Assembly (NCBI GenBank): GCA_027450145.1
Contig: DAIDKH010000038.1
Span: 1-42,650 of the forward strand
Direction of reading: 5' to 3'
Source of the DNA: Chthonomonadaceae bacterium
GTDB taxonomy: Bacteria; Armatimonadota; Chthonomonadetes; Chthonomonadales; Chthonomonadaceae
Length of the DNA stretch: 42,650 nt
Made by a program: the position numbers and the translations under genes. This document shows positions 34,328-42,378 of the stretch, in pieces (within the stretch, counting starts at the first letter, position 1; every line of letters begins with the position of its first letter). Under the pieces are notes generated by a model, which ran no database searches, was not told where the DNA came from, and worked only from the letters and a program-made list of their open reading frames with translations.

Positions 34328-34356
34328 ATTATAATGCACTTTTCTGCTCCTGTCAA
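34328..34356 (-). promoter_or_regulatory. perfect-consensus sigma70 promoter
   Basis: On the minus strand TTGACA (34351-34356) and TATAAT (34328-34333) are separated by exactly 17 bases. Transcription would begin near 34321 and give a 115-base leader before the small membrane-protein gene. Confidence 0.85.
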
Positions 34357-35233
34357 TGCAAAATCGGCATAATTTATAACGATCTGTAAGAATATTTTAA
34401 AATATTCACATTATTCGTTTGCGGCCTGAACGAACGTTTAGTTAAAATTGTGCTCCTTGTGGAATGCATGCCATGTTTGTGGCTCTGGCATGCAATATTG
34501 GCTTAATTGGCTAGGATTTGCAGTATTCAAGGTACCAAATGAGATTGAATGACCTTTGGTACCATACTGGGTAAAATTTGGTTGAAATTGTCTTTCGGAT
34601 TTACATAAAGTTGTCAAATGTAGTTCGCATTGTGTTGGATGTGATGGAACCAAAGGGATACCAAATGCCAGATCGGACGTACCTAAAATCACGGGTGGCA
34701 CTCCGCAACGATAGTCACAAGAATTTCAGGAGATTTAATCGGACAATTGTAGTCAGAAAATAAGATATGGCTAGCGGAATTAGTGTGAATATTAGCATGT
34801 AAATAGTTGTACATAGCAGTAAATGTAGGCTCGAGTTGATTAAGACGCTTGCTCATCTATGCTCGAATTACACGGCAGTATGTCTGTGCAGTATCCGCGT
34901 AGAGGATCCCACGCCCAGTGATTCACCGTTAAACTGGCGCAGGATTTTGAATTTTCGTATGGTGAATCTGCTTGCACTATGCCCCAACTGGACCCTAGCA
35001 TTTCGAATTCCTCATTGGACTGCCCTCAATGTCCAAGCATCTATGCCAACGCGGCGGTTTAATCCGTTAGGCTCCATGATGATCGCCGTCTTAGTTGGCC
35101 GCGTGAGACGAGCTATAAACTTACTCTGCTTGGTATTACCGCCGCGACAATACGCGAATAGCGCCTCGTGTTATAAGTGGGTTCATCGCAAGGTTCAATT
35201 CTACAGTATTCTCTGCAAAAACCTGTAAAGATT
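34357..35233. other. gene-poor, AT-richer intergenic region
   Basis: Nearly 900 bases without a supportable gene. The first 450 bases are visibly richer in A and T than their surroundings and hold several inverted repeats: an 18-base perfect palindrome GAATATTTT/AAAATATTC at 34390-34407, a hairpin GCATGCCA...TGGCATGC around 34466-34494, and GGTACCAAA...TTTGGTACC around 34531-34563. A sequence close to GGTACCAAATGAGAT recurs as GGATACCAAATGCCAGAT near 34657. Open frames here lack ribosome binding sites and family-like protein features. Confidence 0.5.
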
Positions 35234-35241
35234 ACCGATAA
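35216..35241 (+). promoter_or_regulatory. possible sigma28-type promoter of flagellar block II
   Basis: ACCGATAA at 35234-35241 differs from the GCCGATAA element of flagellar sigma28 promoters by one base, and CAAA lies 14 bases upstream, near the usual place of TAAA. Transcription would begin near 35248. Confidence 0.4.
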
Positions 35242-35248
35242 TCGAACT

Positions 35249-35294
35249 GTTGGAGGGTATCAGGTCTGTTAGGCATACCGATATTTCATCCAAC
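35249..35294 (+). promoter_or_regulatory. folded leader of flgF
   Basis: GTTGGA (35249-35254) pairs with TCCAAC (35289-35294), and inside it GGTAT (35256-35260) pairs with ATACC (35275-35279). The fold would begin at the predicted start of transcription and end 15 bases before the ribosome binding site. Confidence 0.4.
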
Positions 35295-35323
35295 TACCAT
35301 CTGTTTTTGGAGTGATTGACTTT

Positions 35324-36070
35324 ATGGAAAGAGGTCTCTATACTGCTGCATCTGCGATGATGGCCCAACAGACCATTGAAGATATTCTCGCACAGAATAT
35401 CGCCAACGCAAGCACCATTGGTTACAAGCAGGACGTTCCATCCTTCGAAGCACTTCGAGGTATGCAACTCGATCGAATCACGAATGGCAACCAAACCTCT
35501 GTGGGAACACTCGGTACTGGTGTTGAACCTGGCCAGATATATACCGACTGGACCACTGGCGCTATTGAAACTACGCACAATCCTCTGGATGTAAGTCTCG
35601 CAGCAGGTCAATTCCTTACCGTGCAGACACCCACGGGTACGGCTTACACCCGGGCCGGCGCACTCACTCTTGACGGCAAAGGCAATCTCGTAACGATTGG
35701 TGGTCAACCCATTTTGGATTCGGCGGGTAAGCCAATCAACGTGTCTGGCGGAGTAGGGGTGCACATCGACGGAGCAGGCAATATTATATCAGCCGGCAAA
35801 GTTGCCGCAACACTAGGCATCATGCAGATTAATCCAACTGGGCTTACCAAAGCCGGCTACTCGCTCTATACAGCACTGCCTGGAACCGTGGTAAAGGCCG
35901 CCACAACTCCGACAGTATATCCAGGCACAGTTGAGCAGTCGAACGTAAACATCGCGCAGAGCCTTATCGAGATGATTATGGTTCAGCGCAATTTCGATAC
36001 CGCAGAAAAGGCAGTCTCTACTCACGACGCCGCACTTCAGCAGGTAACCACGGACGTGGGCAAGGTATAG
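35324..36070 (+). CDS. flgF: flagellar basal-body rod protein FlgF
   Basis: FlgF is a proximal rod subunit in the periplasm. The 248-residue protein begins MERGLYTAASAMMAQQTIED and continues ILAQNIANASTIGYKQD, the rod-family N-terminus. The middle has TAYTRAGALTLDGKGNLVT, and the C-terminus VEQSNVNIAQSLIEMIMVQR and NFDTAEKAVSTHD. It is closest to FlgF rather than FlgG by its N-terminus, its length and its place before flgG. GGAG 11 bases upstream supports the ATG at 35324. Confidence 0.9.
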   Translation: MERGLYTAASAMMAQQTIEDILAQNIANASTIGYKQDVPSFEALRGMQLDRITNGNQTSVGTLGTGVEPGQIYTDWTTGAIETTHNPLDVSLAAGQFLTVQTPTGTAYTRAGALTLDGKGNLVTIGGQPILDSAGKPINVSGGVGVHIDGAGNIISAGKVAATLGIMQINPTGLTKAGYSLYTALPGTVVKAATTPTVYPGTVEQSNVNIAQSLIEMIMVQRNFDTAEKAVSTHDAALQQVTTDVGKV

Positions 36071-36085
36071 ACCCTCGCCAGGGTC
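36070..36085 (+). promoter_or_regulatory. small hairpin after flgF
   Basis: GACCC (36070-36074) pairs with GGGTC (36081-36085) directly at the flgF stop codon. No T-run follows. Confidence 0.35.
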
Positions 36086-36102
36086 TGCTATTCAATCTTT
36101 CA

Positions 36103-36137
36103 ACGGCTGGACCGCTCATTTTCTTGGCGGAGGCCGT
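36103..36137 (+). ncRNA. structured element B in the flgG leader
   Basis: Outer stem ACGGC (36103-36107) with GCCGT (36133-36137), internal loop TGGA (36108-36111) opposite AG, inner stem CCGC (36112-36115) with GCGG (36127-36130). The core GGCTGGACCGCT is identical to that of element A at 17280-17305, while the outer base pairs differ but still pair. Two further hairpins (TCGCAC/GTGCGA and TGCGG/CCGCA) lie between it and the flgG ribosome binding site. Confidence 0.45.
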
Positions 36138-36208
36138 GCTGTTCGCACCCGATGTGTGCGACGCGCAATCACTGCGGAATATGACCGCAATGGAGGCTTG
36201 GCACGACT

Positions 36209-36997
36209 ATGGATCGCGCACTATTCACTTCTGCAACGGGTTTAGCTGCACAGCAGCTTAGCCTAGATGTAATCGCCAACAACCTGGCAAACGTAAGCAC
36301 TACAGGCTTTAAATCAAGCCGCGCCGATTTTCAGGACTTAATGTATCAGGATCTGCAGGACCCCGGTAGTCAAACCGGCCCAAACTCGATGCTTCCAACG
36401 GGGACACAGGTTGGTCTGGGCGTTTCTGCTGGCGTTACCAGAACGATTAACACCGAGGGCACACTGCAGCAGACTGGTGGCGCCACCGACATGGCGATTA
36501 ATGGCGCAGGATACTTTAAGATACTTATGCCAGATGGCTCCACTGCGTACACCCGCGCAGGTAACTTCTCAGTTGATGGAACTGGCAGGCTGGTAACGCC
36601 CCAAGGTTACTCCATACAGCCCGAGGTCCTCATCCCGCCGAACAGCCAGAACATCGCCATAAACTCTACTGGTCTCGTGACAGTTATGTTGCCTGGGCAG
36701 ACACAGCCTCAAACCGTTGGTCAGATTACACTCACCACATTCATCAATCCTTCTGGGTTACGAGCAATGGGAGGCAACCTCTTTCAGGCGACCGTTGCAT
36801 CGGGGCAACCGGTGGACTCAAATCCTGGGACACAGGGCACAGGCACTCTACAACAGGGAGCACTGGAGTCCTCCAACGTGGACATCGTATCTCAAATGGT
36901 GCAGATGATCATCCTTCAGCGAGCTTATGATACTAACTCTAAAGTGATTCAGTCGGCTGATCAGATGATGGCAACGACCAACCAGATGAAGGCGTAG
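36209..36997 (+). CDS. flgG: flagellar distal rod protein
   Basis: FlgG forms the distal rod. The 262-residue protein has the typical start MDRALFTSATGLAAQQLSLD and VIANNLANVSTTGFKSSRAD, followed by DFQDLMYQDL. It continues with GAGYFKILMPDGSTAYTRAG in the middle and QGALESSNVDIVSQMVQMI with LQRAYDTNSKVIQSADQM at the end. Length is normal for FlgG. GGAGG precedes the ATG. It is followed 17 bases later by flgA. Confidence 0.95.
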   Translation: MDRALFTSATGLAAQQLSLDVIANNLANVSTTGFKSSRADFQDLMYQDLQDPGSQTGPNSMLPTGTQVGLGVSAGVTRTINTEGTLQQTGGATDMAINGAGYFKILMPDGSTAYTRAGNFSVDGTGRLVTPQGYSIQPEVLIPPNSQNIAINSTGLVTVMLPGQTQPQTVGQITLTTFINPSGLRAMGGNLFQATVASGQPVDSNPGTQGTGTLQQGALESSNVDIVSQMVQMIILQRAYDTNSKVIQSADQMMATTNQMKA

Positions 36998-37014
36998 GCC
37001 AGAGGTTCTTTGCA

Positions 37015-38034
37015 ATGAATTTCGCTTTAAAAGCCGGCTGTGCGCTCATGTTGTGCCTCGGTCTCTCTGCCATTTCTGTTGTCACAGCTTCTGCACTCAC
37101 TCACGCCACAGTAGTGGTGAAAGTACGCGATTTGAGCCAGGTGGACGGAACACAGTTTTCGCTAGGTGAGATTGCCACTGTTTCTGGTGATTCATCTGCC
37201 GAGGTAGCGCGTGCACGGTCGGTTATTATAGGTATATCCCCGTTGCCAGGAATGGTGCGCAACCTCATGCCCGGTGACATCCTTGTCCACTTGCGCGCCG
37301 CCGGCTTCAAACCGGCCATGCTGCACATAATCGCGCCCAGTGTGGTGGAGGTGCAGCGCAAGTCAATCACTGTAAGCATGGCGCAGGCATCAGCAGTTGC
37401 CGTAAAGGCAGCCGAGGCGGCCGTTGCGACAATGCCCGGCGCATCCGTTACCGCAGAGACACCCAACGGATCTGTTAACGTTCCCACAGGTACGCTCACA
37501 CTGGTGGCTGGGCCGGTGTCGGGACAGGCGGACATGGGCACACTCTATGTTCCGGTTGCAATTCAGGTGAATGGCAGTACCGTTCAGACCGTGCAGATCA
37601 CGCTGCAGGTCAACCAGAAAGCGACGCTGGTAGTCGCCAATCACACCATCTCACCGCAGGACATCATCACTGCTGCCGATGTGTCGCTGGTCACGATCAA
37701 TGTGCCGCACGGGTTCAACTCCCCTGTCACTTCCATTGATGCCGTTATCGGCAAGCGCGCCACAAGCATGATTTCTGCTGGAATGCCAGTGCCTGCGACC
37801 GCTTTGGAGACGCCCCCCGATATCACTGCAGGAAGCGTAGTAACAATCCTATGTGCTGTCGGCACTGTGCGGATAACTGCAACAGGTACCGCCGAGGCTG
37901 CAGGGCATGTTGGAGAAACCATTCAAGTTTACGCCAACTCTACACGCAAGATGTTGAGCGGAATCATTCTCGACAAACATACGGTGCAACTTACTTCCAT
38001 TCGCAATGGGCAGGCAGGAGAAAGCGGCAAATGA
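37015..38034 (+). CDS. flgA: flagellar P-ring assembly chaperone
   Basis: FlgA is the periplasmic chaperone for FlgI. The 339-residue protein has a signal peptide (about 1-28). A variable N-terminal region follows, then a C-terminal SAF-type domain at about 205-330: ATLVVANHTISPQDIITAAD, VIGKRATSMISAGMPV and GSVVTILCAVGTVRITATG. It is longer than the enterobacterial protein. The stop overlaps the flgH start as ATGA. Confidence 0.92.
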   Translation: MNFALKAGCALMLCLGLSAISVVTASALTHATVVVKVRDLSQVDGTQFSLGEIATVSGDSSAEVARARSVIIGISPLPGMVRNLMPGDILVHLRAAGFKPAMLHIIAPSVVEVQRKSITVSMAQASAVAVKAAEAAVATMPGASVTAETPNGSVNVPTGTLTLVAGPVSGQADMGTLYVPVAIQVNGSTVQTVQITLQVNQKATLVVANHTISPQDIITAADVSLVTINVPHGFNSPVTSIDAVIGKRATSMISAGMPVPATALETPPDITAGSVVTILCAVGTVRITATGTAEAAGHVGETIQVYANSTRKMLSGIILDKHTVQLTSIRNGQAGESGK

Positions 38035-38672
38035 AAACGACAAAAATCGCATTGAGCGTGTTGATGTGTACCACTATAACGGTGCTGGTGATGCCAGTTA
38101 CTCCGGCAGCCGCCCAGTCGCTCTTTCCTGTTAAACAGGCCAACGAGGCTCTTAGGGGCAGTACCAGCGGAGGTACGTTTTCGCTCTTCAGCGATCTACG
38201 GGCTCACGAGGTCGGAGATGTACTCACCATCACGATTAACGAGAACACAACGGCGTCATCCAGTGCGACTACTAAAGTGTCTCAGGATGAGGGAGTGAAC
38301 CTGTTTGGAGGTTCTGGCCTTTTCCACCGGCTCTTCGGAGGACTGAGCCTAGGTGCAACAAATTCCCGTACGGCCAACGGATCGGGCCAAACTACCCGAA
38401 CTGGAACCCTGGTTACCACGCTCTCTGTGGTCGTTAAGGACGTGTTGCCAAACGGAATTCTCAAAGTTCAGGGATCACGAGTTATAGGCGTTAATAAAGA
38501 GTCGCAGAAGGTCACATTTACGGGTCTTGTGAGGCCCGAGGATATTGGCTCTGATAATACCGTGCCCTCTAATCTGGTGGCAGACGTGAAGGTCCAATAT
38601 GACGGTAAAGGCATGGTTTCAAGAGCCCAAAGTCCAGGAATACTGACGCGCATTGTCCGGTTCCTCTTTTAG
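38031..38672 (+). CDS. flgH: flagellar L-ring protein
   Basis: FlgH builds the bushing in the outer membrane, so its presence shows a diderm envelope. The 213-residue protein has an N-terminal signal ending near PAAAQSLF, then FSLFSDLRAHEVGDVLTITI, ENTTASSSA, the Gly-rich loop, and GILKVQGSRVIGVNKESQKV with GLVRPEDIGSDNTVPSN. I see no lipobox cysteine at the cleavage site, unlike the lipoprotein form of enterobacteria. AGGAG lies about 10 bases before the ATG within the end of flgA. Confidence 0.93.
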   Translation: MKTTKIALSVLMCTTITVLVMPVTPAAAQSLFPVKQANEALRGSTSGGTFSLFSDLRAHEVGDVLTITINENTTASSSATTKVSQDEGVNLFGGSGLFHRLFGGLSLGATNSRTANGSGQTTRTGTLVTTLSVVVKDVLPNGILKVQGSRVIGVNKESQKVTFTGLVRPEDIGSDNTVPSNLVADVKVQYDGKGMVSRAQSPGILTRIVRFLF

Positions 38673-38684
38673 GGCGAAGCGTTG

Positions 38685-39869
38685 ATGAGAAAGCAGACAA
38701 TGAGATTAATTACAGCTCTATCGATAACGATGTTAATCGCTGTGCCGTGCATGTGGGCTTCGGCACAGCAGGGCGCAGCCACCGGGCCTCAGATCGCTTC
38801 ATACAGCAGTGCCGTACCTGGTCCGGGCCTTGTACGCTTGAAAGACATTGCAAATGTGCAGGGGGTGCGTGGAAATCAGCTGATTGGCTACGGCCTCGTC
38901 GTGGGCCTGGAGGGAACCGGTGACGGTCAGAGCACTATTTTTACAGTGGATACACTGGCAAATATGCTAAGGCGGTTCGGGATCACGGTATCTCCCTCGG
39001 CCATAACGGTAAAGAACGTTGCAGCAGTCATGGTAACGGCCACATTGCCGCCGTACGCAAAACCTGGCAGCCGCATTGATGTGATTGCGTCATCGATGGG
39101 TGATGCCAAATCGCTGCAGGGTGGGACCTTGCTGCAGACCCCTTTGCGGGCTGCGGATGGCCAAATCTACGCGGTAGCGCAGGGGCCGCTCTCAATCGGC
39201 GGCTTTAACTACTCCTCGGGCGGCAGCAGTGTGCAGAAGAACGATGTGAACGTGGGGCGTGTTCCTAACGGCGCTTACGTTGAGCAGGCTGTACCAATGC
39301 CAGTAACTGCAGACGGCACAACGCTGCAAGTCTCGTTATCACAAGCGGATTTTACGACCGCTGCACGAGTAGCCGCAGCCATTCGCACCCAGCTAGTGGG
39401 GGTGAACGCCCTCGCGATGGATGCCGATACCATCACTGTTGATATCCCTCCAACGATGCAGGGGGACATGGTTCGGTTTATTTCTCGAGTGGAAAGAGTG
39501 ACGGTTACCCCTGACGTGCAGGCGAAAATTGTGGTGGATGAGAGAACGGGTACAGTGGTCATTGGTGGTAACGTGCGTCTTGCGCCGGGCGCGGTTGCAC
39601 ATGGCGATATCAACATACAGGTCACCAACACCCCTGTAGTCGTACCTGCACCTCCTGGCATAAATGCGCCACCGCCTGTAGTCGTCCCTCAGAAGTCGAC
39701 TACGGCCACCGAGAGTGGCGGCAAGCTCGCAATTATTCCCGCCACGACCACTGTAGATCAACTTGTGCACGCTCTAAACGCATTAGGTGTTTCACCGCGT
39801 GACCTCATATCCATCTTGCAGGGTATGCACGCTGCCGGCCTCATAGATGCCGAAATCGAGATTATGTAG
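38685..39869 (+). CDS. flgI: flagellar P-ring protein
   Basis: FlgI forms the periplasmic ring around the rod. The 394-residue protein has a signal peptide (about 1-27). The family core follows: RLKDIANVQGVRGNQLIGYG, LVVGLEGTGD, NVAAVMVTATLPPYAKPGSR and IDVIASSMGDAKSLQGGTLL. It ends with LNALGVSPRDLISILQGMHA and AGLIDAEIEIM, matching the full length of the family. The ATG at 38685 is preferred over a TTG just before it. flgJ follows after 14 bases. Confidence 0.96.
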   Translation: MRKQTMRLITALSITMLIAVPCMWASAQQGAATGPQIASYSSAVPGPGLVRLKDIANVQGVRGNQLIGYGLVVGLEGTGDGQSTIFTVDTLANMLRRFGITVSPSAITVKNVAAVMVTATLPPYAKPGSRIDVIASSMGDAKSLQGGTLLQTPLRAADGQIYAVAQGPLSIGGFNYSSGGSSVQKNDVNVGRVPNGAYVEQAVPMPVTADGTTLQVSLSQADFTTAARVAAAIRTQLVGVNALAMDADTITVDIPPTMQGDMVRFISRVERVTVTPDVQAKIVVDERTGTVVIGGNVRLAPGAVAHGDINIQVTNTPVVVPAPPGINAPPPVVVPQKSTTATESGGKLAIIPATTTVDQLVHALNALGVSPRDLISILQGMHAAGLIDAEIEIM

Positions 39870-39883
39870 GAGAACGATACTTC

Positions 39884-40363
39884 ATGACACAAACGATAAC
39901 TGCGGCAGGCAGCGCTGGAACACCTGCCTACCAACAGGAAGTCACAAAACTGAAAAAAGCGGCGCAAGGCTTTGAAGCGATCTTTCTCGATACTCTTCTT
40001 AAAGATATGCGCAAATCGACCAAACAGAGCCACCCACTCTTTGGCGGGGGATTCGCGGCTGGTGAATACCAGAGCATGATGGATCAACAGTTGGCGACTA
40101 CGATGAGCAAGAGTGGAGGCTTTGGGCTCGCATCAATGCTCGTTAAAAACCTCGCACCGTTGCTGCCAGGGGCGCCCACCAAACCTGCGCATCCGGAAGC
40201 GGGTGTACAAGGCGTCACTGTTTCGGGCGCCGCAGGTACCGCGGCCGCTGCCGGCGCAGTTCCTGGAACCTCAGGCTCTGAAGTAGGCGCTGCCAGTGAG
40301 TTGTCAACGGTAGCCCCGATGGCTGTTGTACCCGCCGGTGTTCCCGGCCGAGGAGGGCGATAA
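39884..40363 (+). CDS. flgJ: rod-binding protein, FlgJ N-terminal type
   Basis: The rod-binding domain of FlgJ serves as the rod cap scaffold. The 159-residue protein has it at about 20-90: LKKAAQGFEAIFLDTLLKDM, RKSTKQSHPLFGGG and AAGEYQSMMDQQLATTMSKS with GGFGLASML. The C-terminal part is a low-complexity Ala/Gly/Pro tail. The peptidoglycan hydrolase domain of proteobacterial FlgJ is absent, so another lytic enzyme must open the wall. The stop overlaps the next start as TAATG. Confidence 0.92.
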   Translation: MTQTITAAGSAGTPAYQQEVTKLKKAAQGFEAIFLDTLLKDMRKSTKQSHPLFGGGFAAGEYQSMMDQQLATTMSKSGGFGLASMLVKNLAPLLPGAPTKPAHPEAGVQGVTVSGAAGTAAAAGAVPGTSGSEVGAASELSTVAPMAVVPAGVPGRGGR

Positions 40364-40866
40364 TGCCTGCACCACAAGTTGCAAATGCAGTGCCTGTTCA
40401 GCGACTGCTTCAGCAGGAGCTTGCCGTAATGGAGCAGATCCTTACACTGACCGATGCAATTACCGATGCATTAACAAAGCAGGACATCGCACGGCTCCAG
40501 GAGTTGGTTGCTGAGAAGCACCGATGCATTATGAATGGTACGCGAATTGATCAGGAGCGCGTTGTTGCAGCCAAGAGCCTGGCATGGGCGGCAGGGGTAT
40601 CTCCTACAAGCACACTCTGGCAGGTCTGTCAGGTTCTGCCCAAGGCTGGTCGCAATACTTTGCTTCAGTTGCGTTCACGGATGCTGAATGTTCACTACCG
40701 ATTGCAGCAGGCGGAGGATCGTAACAAGGTTCTATTGGCGAACGCCATACACCTTACACGATTTCACATCGACTTACTCACGAATGCAGCGCTGCACCCC
40801 GCAGCGTATGGCACGAACCTTACCAGAGTGGCTAATCCCGCGTTTTATGTGGATAACAAGGTCTGA
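40363..40866 (+). CDS. flgN: FlgN-type flagellar export chaperone
   Basis: FlgN escorts the hook-filament junction proteins FlgK and FlgL to the export gate. The 167-residue protein is nearly all helical and reads LLQQELAVMEQILTLTDAIT, DALTKQDIARLQELVAEKHR and later LLQLRSRMLNVHYRLQQAED. Sequence similarity in this family is low. The identification also rests on its position between flgJ and flgK and on the helix pattern. Confidence 0.8.
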   Translation: MPAPQVANAVPVQRLLQQELAVMEQILTLTDAITDALTKQDIARLQELVAEKHRCIMNGTRIDQERVVAAKSLAWAAGVSPTSTLWQVCQVLPKAGRNTLLQLRSRMLNVHYRLQQAEDRNKVLLANAIHLTRFHIDLLTNAALHPAAYGTNLTRVANPAFYVDNKV

Positions 40867-40881
40867 TGACTAATGGAACCA

Positions 40882-40904
40882 GCCGGACCACGGATTGGGT
40901 CGGC
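40882..40904 (+). promoter_or_regulatory. hairpin before flgK
   Basis: GCC(G)GACC (40882-40889) pairs with GGTCGGC (40898-40904) with one bulge. It ends about 10 bases before the AAGGAG of flgK. Confidence 0.4.
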
Positions 40905-40930
40905 GACCGGATCAAGGAGATGATAACTAA

Positions 40931-42367
40931 ATGACATCAACATTCTTCGGGCTGCAGCTGGGGTATTCGGGCCTAATGGCGAACCAGACAGCTCTAGACG
41001 TCATTTCTAATAATACTACCAACGTAAATACGCCAGGTTACACCCGTCAAGTGGTGAACTTCACGGAGGGTACACCCTACACGGTTCCGGGTTTGGGCTC
41101 ACCTACACTTGGACAATTGGGTACAGGCGTGACAATATCCAGTGTTTCGCAGGTCAAGGATCAGTACCTCAACCAGCAGGTTTGGGCCGCGGGATCCAGT
41201 CTTAGTTCTTCTAATAGTCTCAGCACGTCGCTTAGCCAGGTGGAGTCCGCATTTGGTGAACCCAGTAGCACAGGTATCGGAGCACAACTGACAAACTTCT
41301 TCAATTCGTTCAGCTCGCTAGCTACCAATCCACAGGACAGCGGCTTACGAACAACAGTAGTAGATACCGCTGTGTCGCTTACGACTGAGTTTCACACGGT
41401 AAATACTAACCTCGCCGCTCTAACGCCACAGATTGCCAACCAGACGAATTCTGCAATATCGCAAGTGAACCAGCTAGCAAGCCAGATAGCCGCGCTAAAC
41501 GGTCAGGTAAAGCTTGCCATCACTAACGGTAACAGCCCCAATGACTTAATGGATAAGCGGGGACAGCTCATTACCCAACTCAGCAGTATCGTCAATGTAC
41601 AGCCAATAAACGAAACCGATCCCTCAACAGGCAAATCCACCGGCGCCATCAACCTGAATGTAGGCGGTTTCGCTCTTGTGCAAGATGGTACTGCGAACGG
41701 ACTTCCATCTACGGTAACAACGCAGGACGGCCAGCATGGACTGCAGACTAGCACGGGTACTTTCATACCTATCCAAAGCGGGCAACTGTCAGGATTGCTG
41801 CAGGCAGCGACGTTGGTGGCAGGTTACCAAAACCAGCTTGATACACTGGCTTACAACCTTGCTACATCTGTAAATAGCATTCACCAAACGGGTGCTGCGT
41901 TAGACGGAAGCACGGGCCATCTATTCTTTGCGGCACCACCTCCCAGCCCAGGCACCGGGGCTGCTGCATCGCTGAACGTCGACCCCAACATACTCTCAAA
42001 CCCGAACAACATAGCCGCGGCGACCTTGCCGGCCCCTCCAGCCACACCAGCACCTGGAAACGGCGACAACGCGACTGCCATTGCTCAGCTGGCATCCACT
42101 GCGGTGGTAAACGGTCAGTCGCTAAACGACTATTACAACGGGCTCATTGCAAAAATTGGCGCGGACTCGCAAGTCGCGCAACAGCAAGTAACAACGCAAA
42201 CTGCTGTGGTGAATCAGTTGCAGAACCAGCAGTCGTCGGTTTCCGGGGTCAATATGGACGAGGAGCTTACGAAGATGCTGCAATACCAGCGATCCTATCA
42301 GGCAGCCGCCAAACTGGTGAGCGTTGCGGACTCGTTTCTCGACACTATCATTAACACCATGAACTGA
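40931..42367 (+). CDS. flgK: flagellar hook-associated protein 1
   Basis: FlgK forms the first junction ring between hook and filament. The 478-residue protein begins TSTFFGLQLGYSGLMANQTA and LDVISNNTTNVNTPGYTRQV. It has the long helical region with VNQLASQIAALNGQVKLAIT and DLMDKRGQLITQLSSIVNVQ. It ends SSVSGVNMDEELTKMLQYQR and SYQAAAKLVSVADSFLDTII. The domain order and length fit FlgK. It follows flgN and precedes flgL. Confidence 0.95.
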   Translation: MTSTFFGLQLGYSGLMANQTALDVISNNTTNVNTPGYTRQVVNFTEGTPYTVPGLGSPTLGQLGTGVTISSVSQVKDQYLNQQVWAAGSSLSSSNSLSTSLSQVESAFGEPSSTGIGAQLTNFFNSFSSLATNPQDSGLRTTVVDTAVSLTTEFHTVNTNLAALTPQIANQTNSAISQVNQLASQIAALNGQVKLAITNGNSPNDLMDKRGQLITQLSSIVNVQPINETDPSTGKSTGAINLNVGGFALVQDGTANGLPSTVTTQDGQHGLQTSTGTFIPIQSGQLSGLLQAATLVAGYQNQLDTLAYNLATSVNSIHQTGAALDGSTGHLFFAAPPPSPGTGAAASLNVDPNILSNPNNIAAATLPAPPATPAPGNGDNATAIAQLASTAVVNGQSLNDYYNGLIAKIGADSQVAQQQVTTQTAVVNQLQNQQSSVSGVNMDEELTKMLQYQRSYQAAAKLVSVADSFLDTIINTMN

Positions 42368-42378
42368 TGTGTCGTGTA

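Noticed and set aside
34438-34701. Open frame of 87 codons on the minus strand.
   Set aside because: It crosses the inverted repeats of the AT-richer region, lacks a ribosome binding site and resembles no family I know.
35180-35215. Possible tRNA fragment, because AGGTTCAATTC resembles a T loop.
   Set aside because: The flanking bases do not pair as a T stem and no acceptor, D or anticodon arm is found upstream.
34836-35228. Open frame of 130 codons in the gene-poor region, starting with TTG.
   Set aside because: There is no ribosome binding site, composition is irregular with many Cys and Arg, and no domain pattern is visible.
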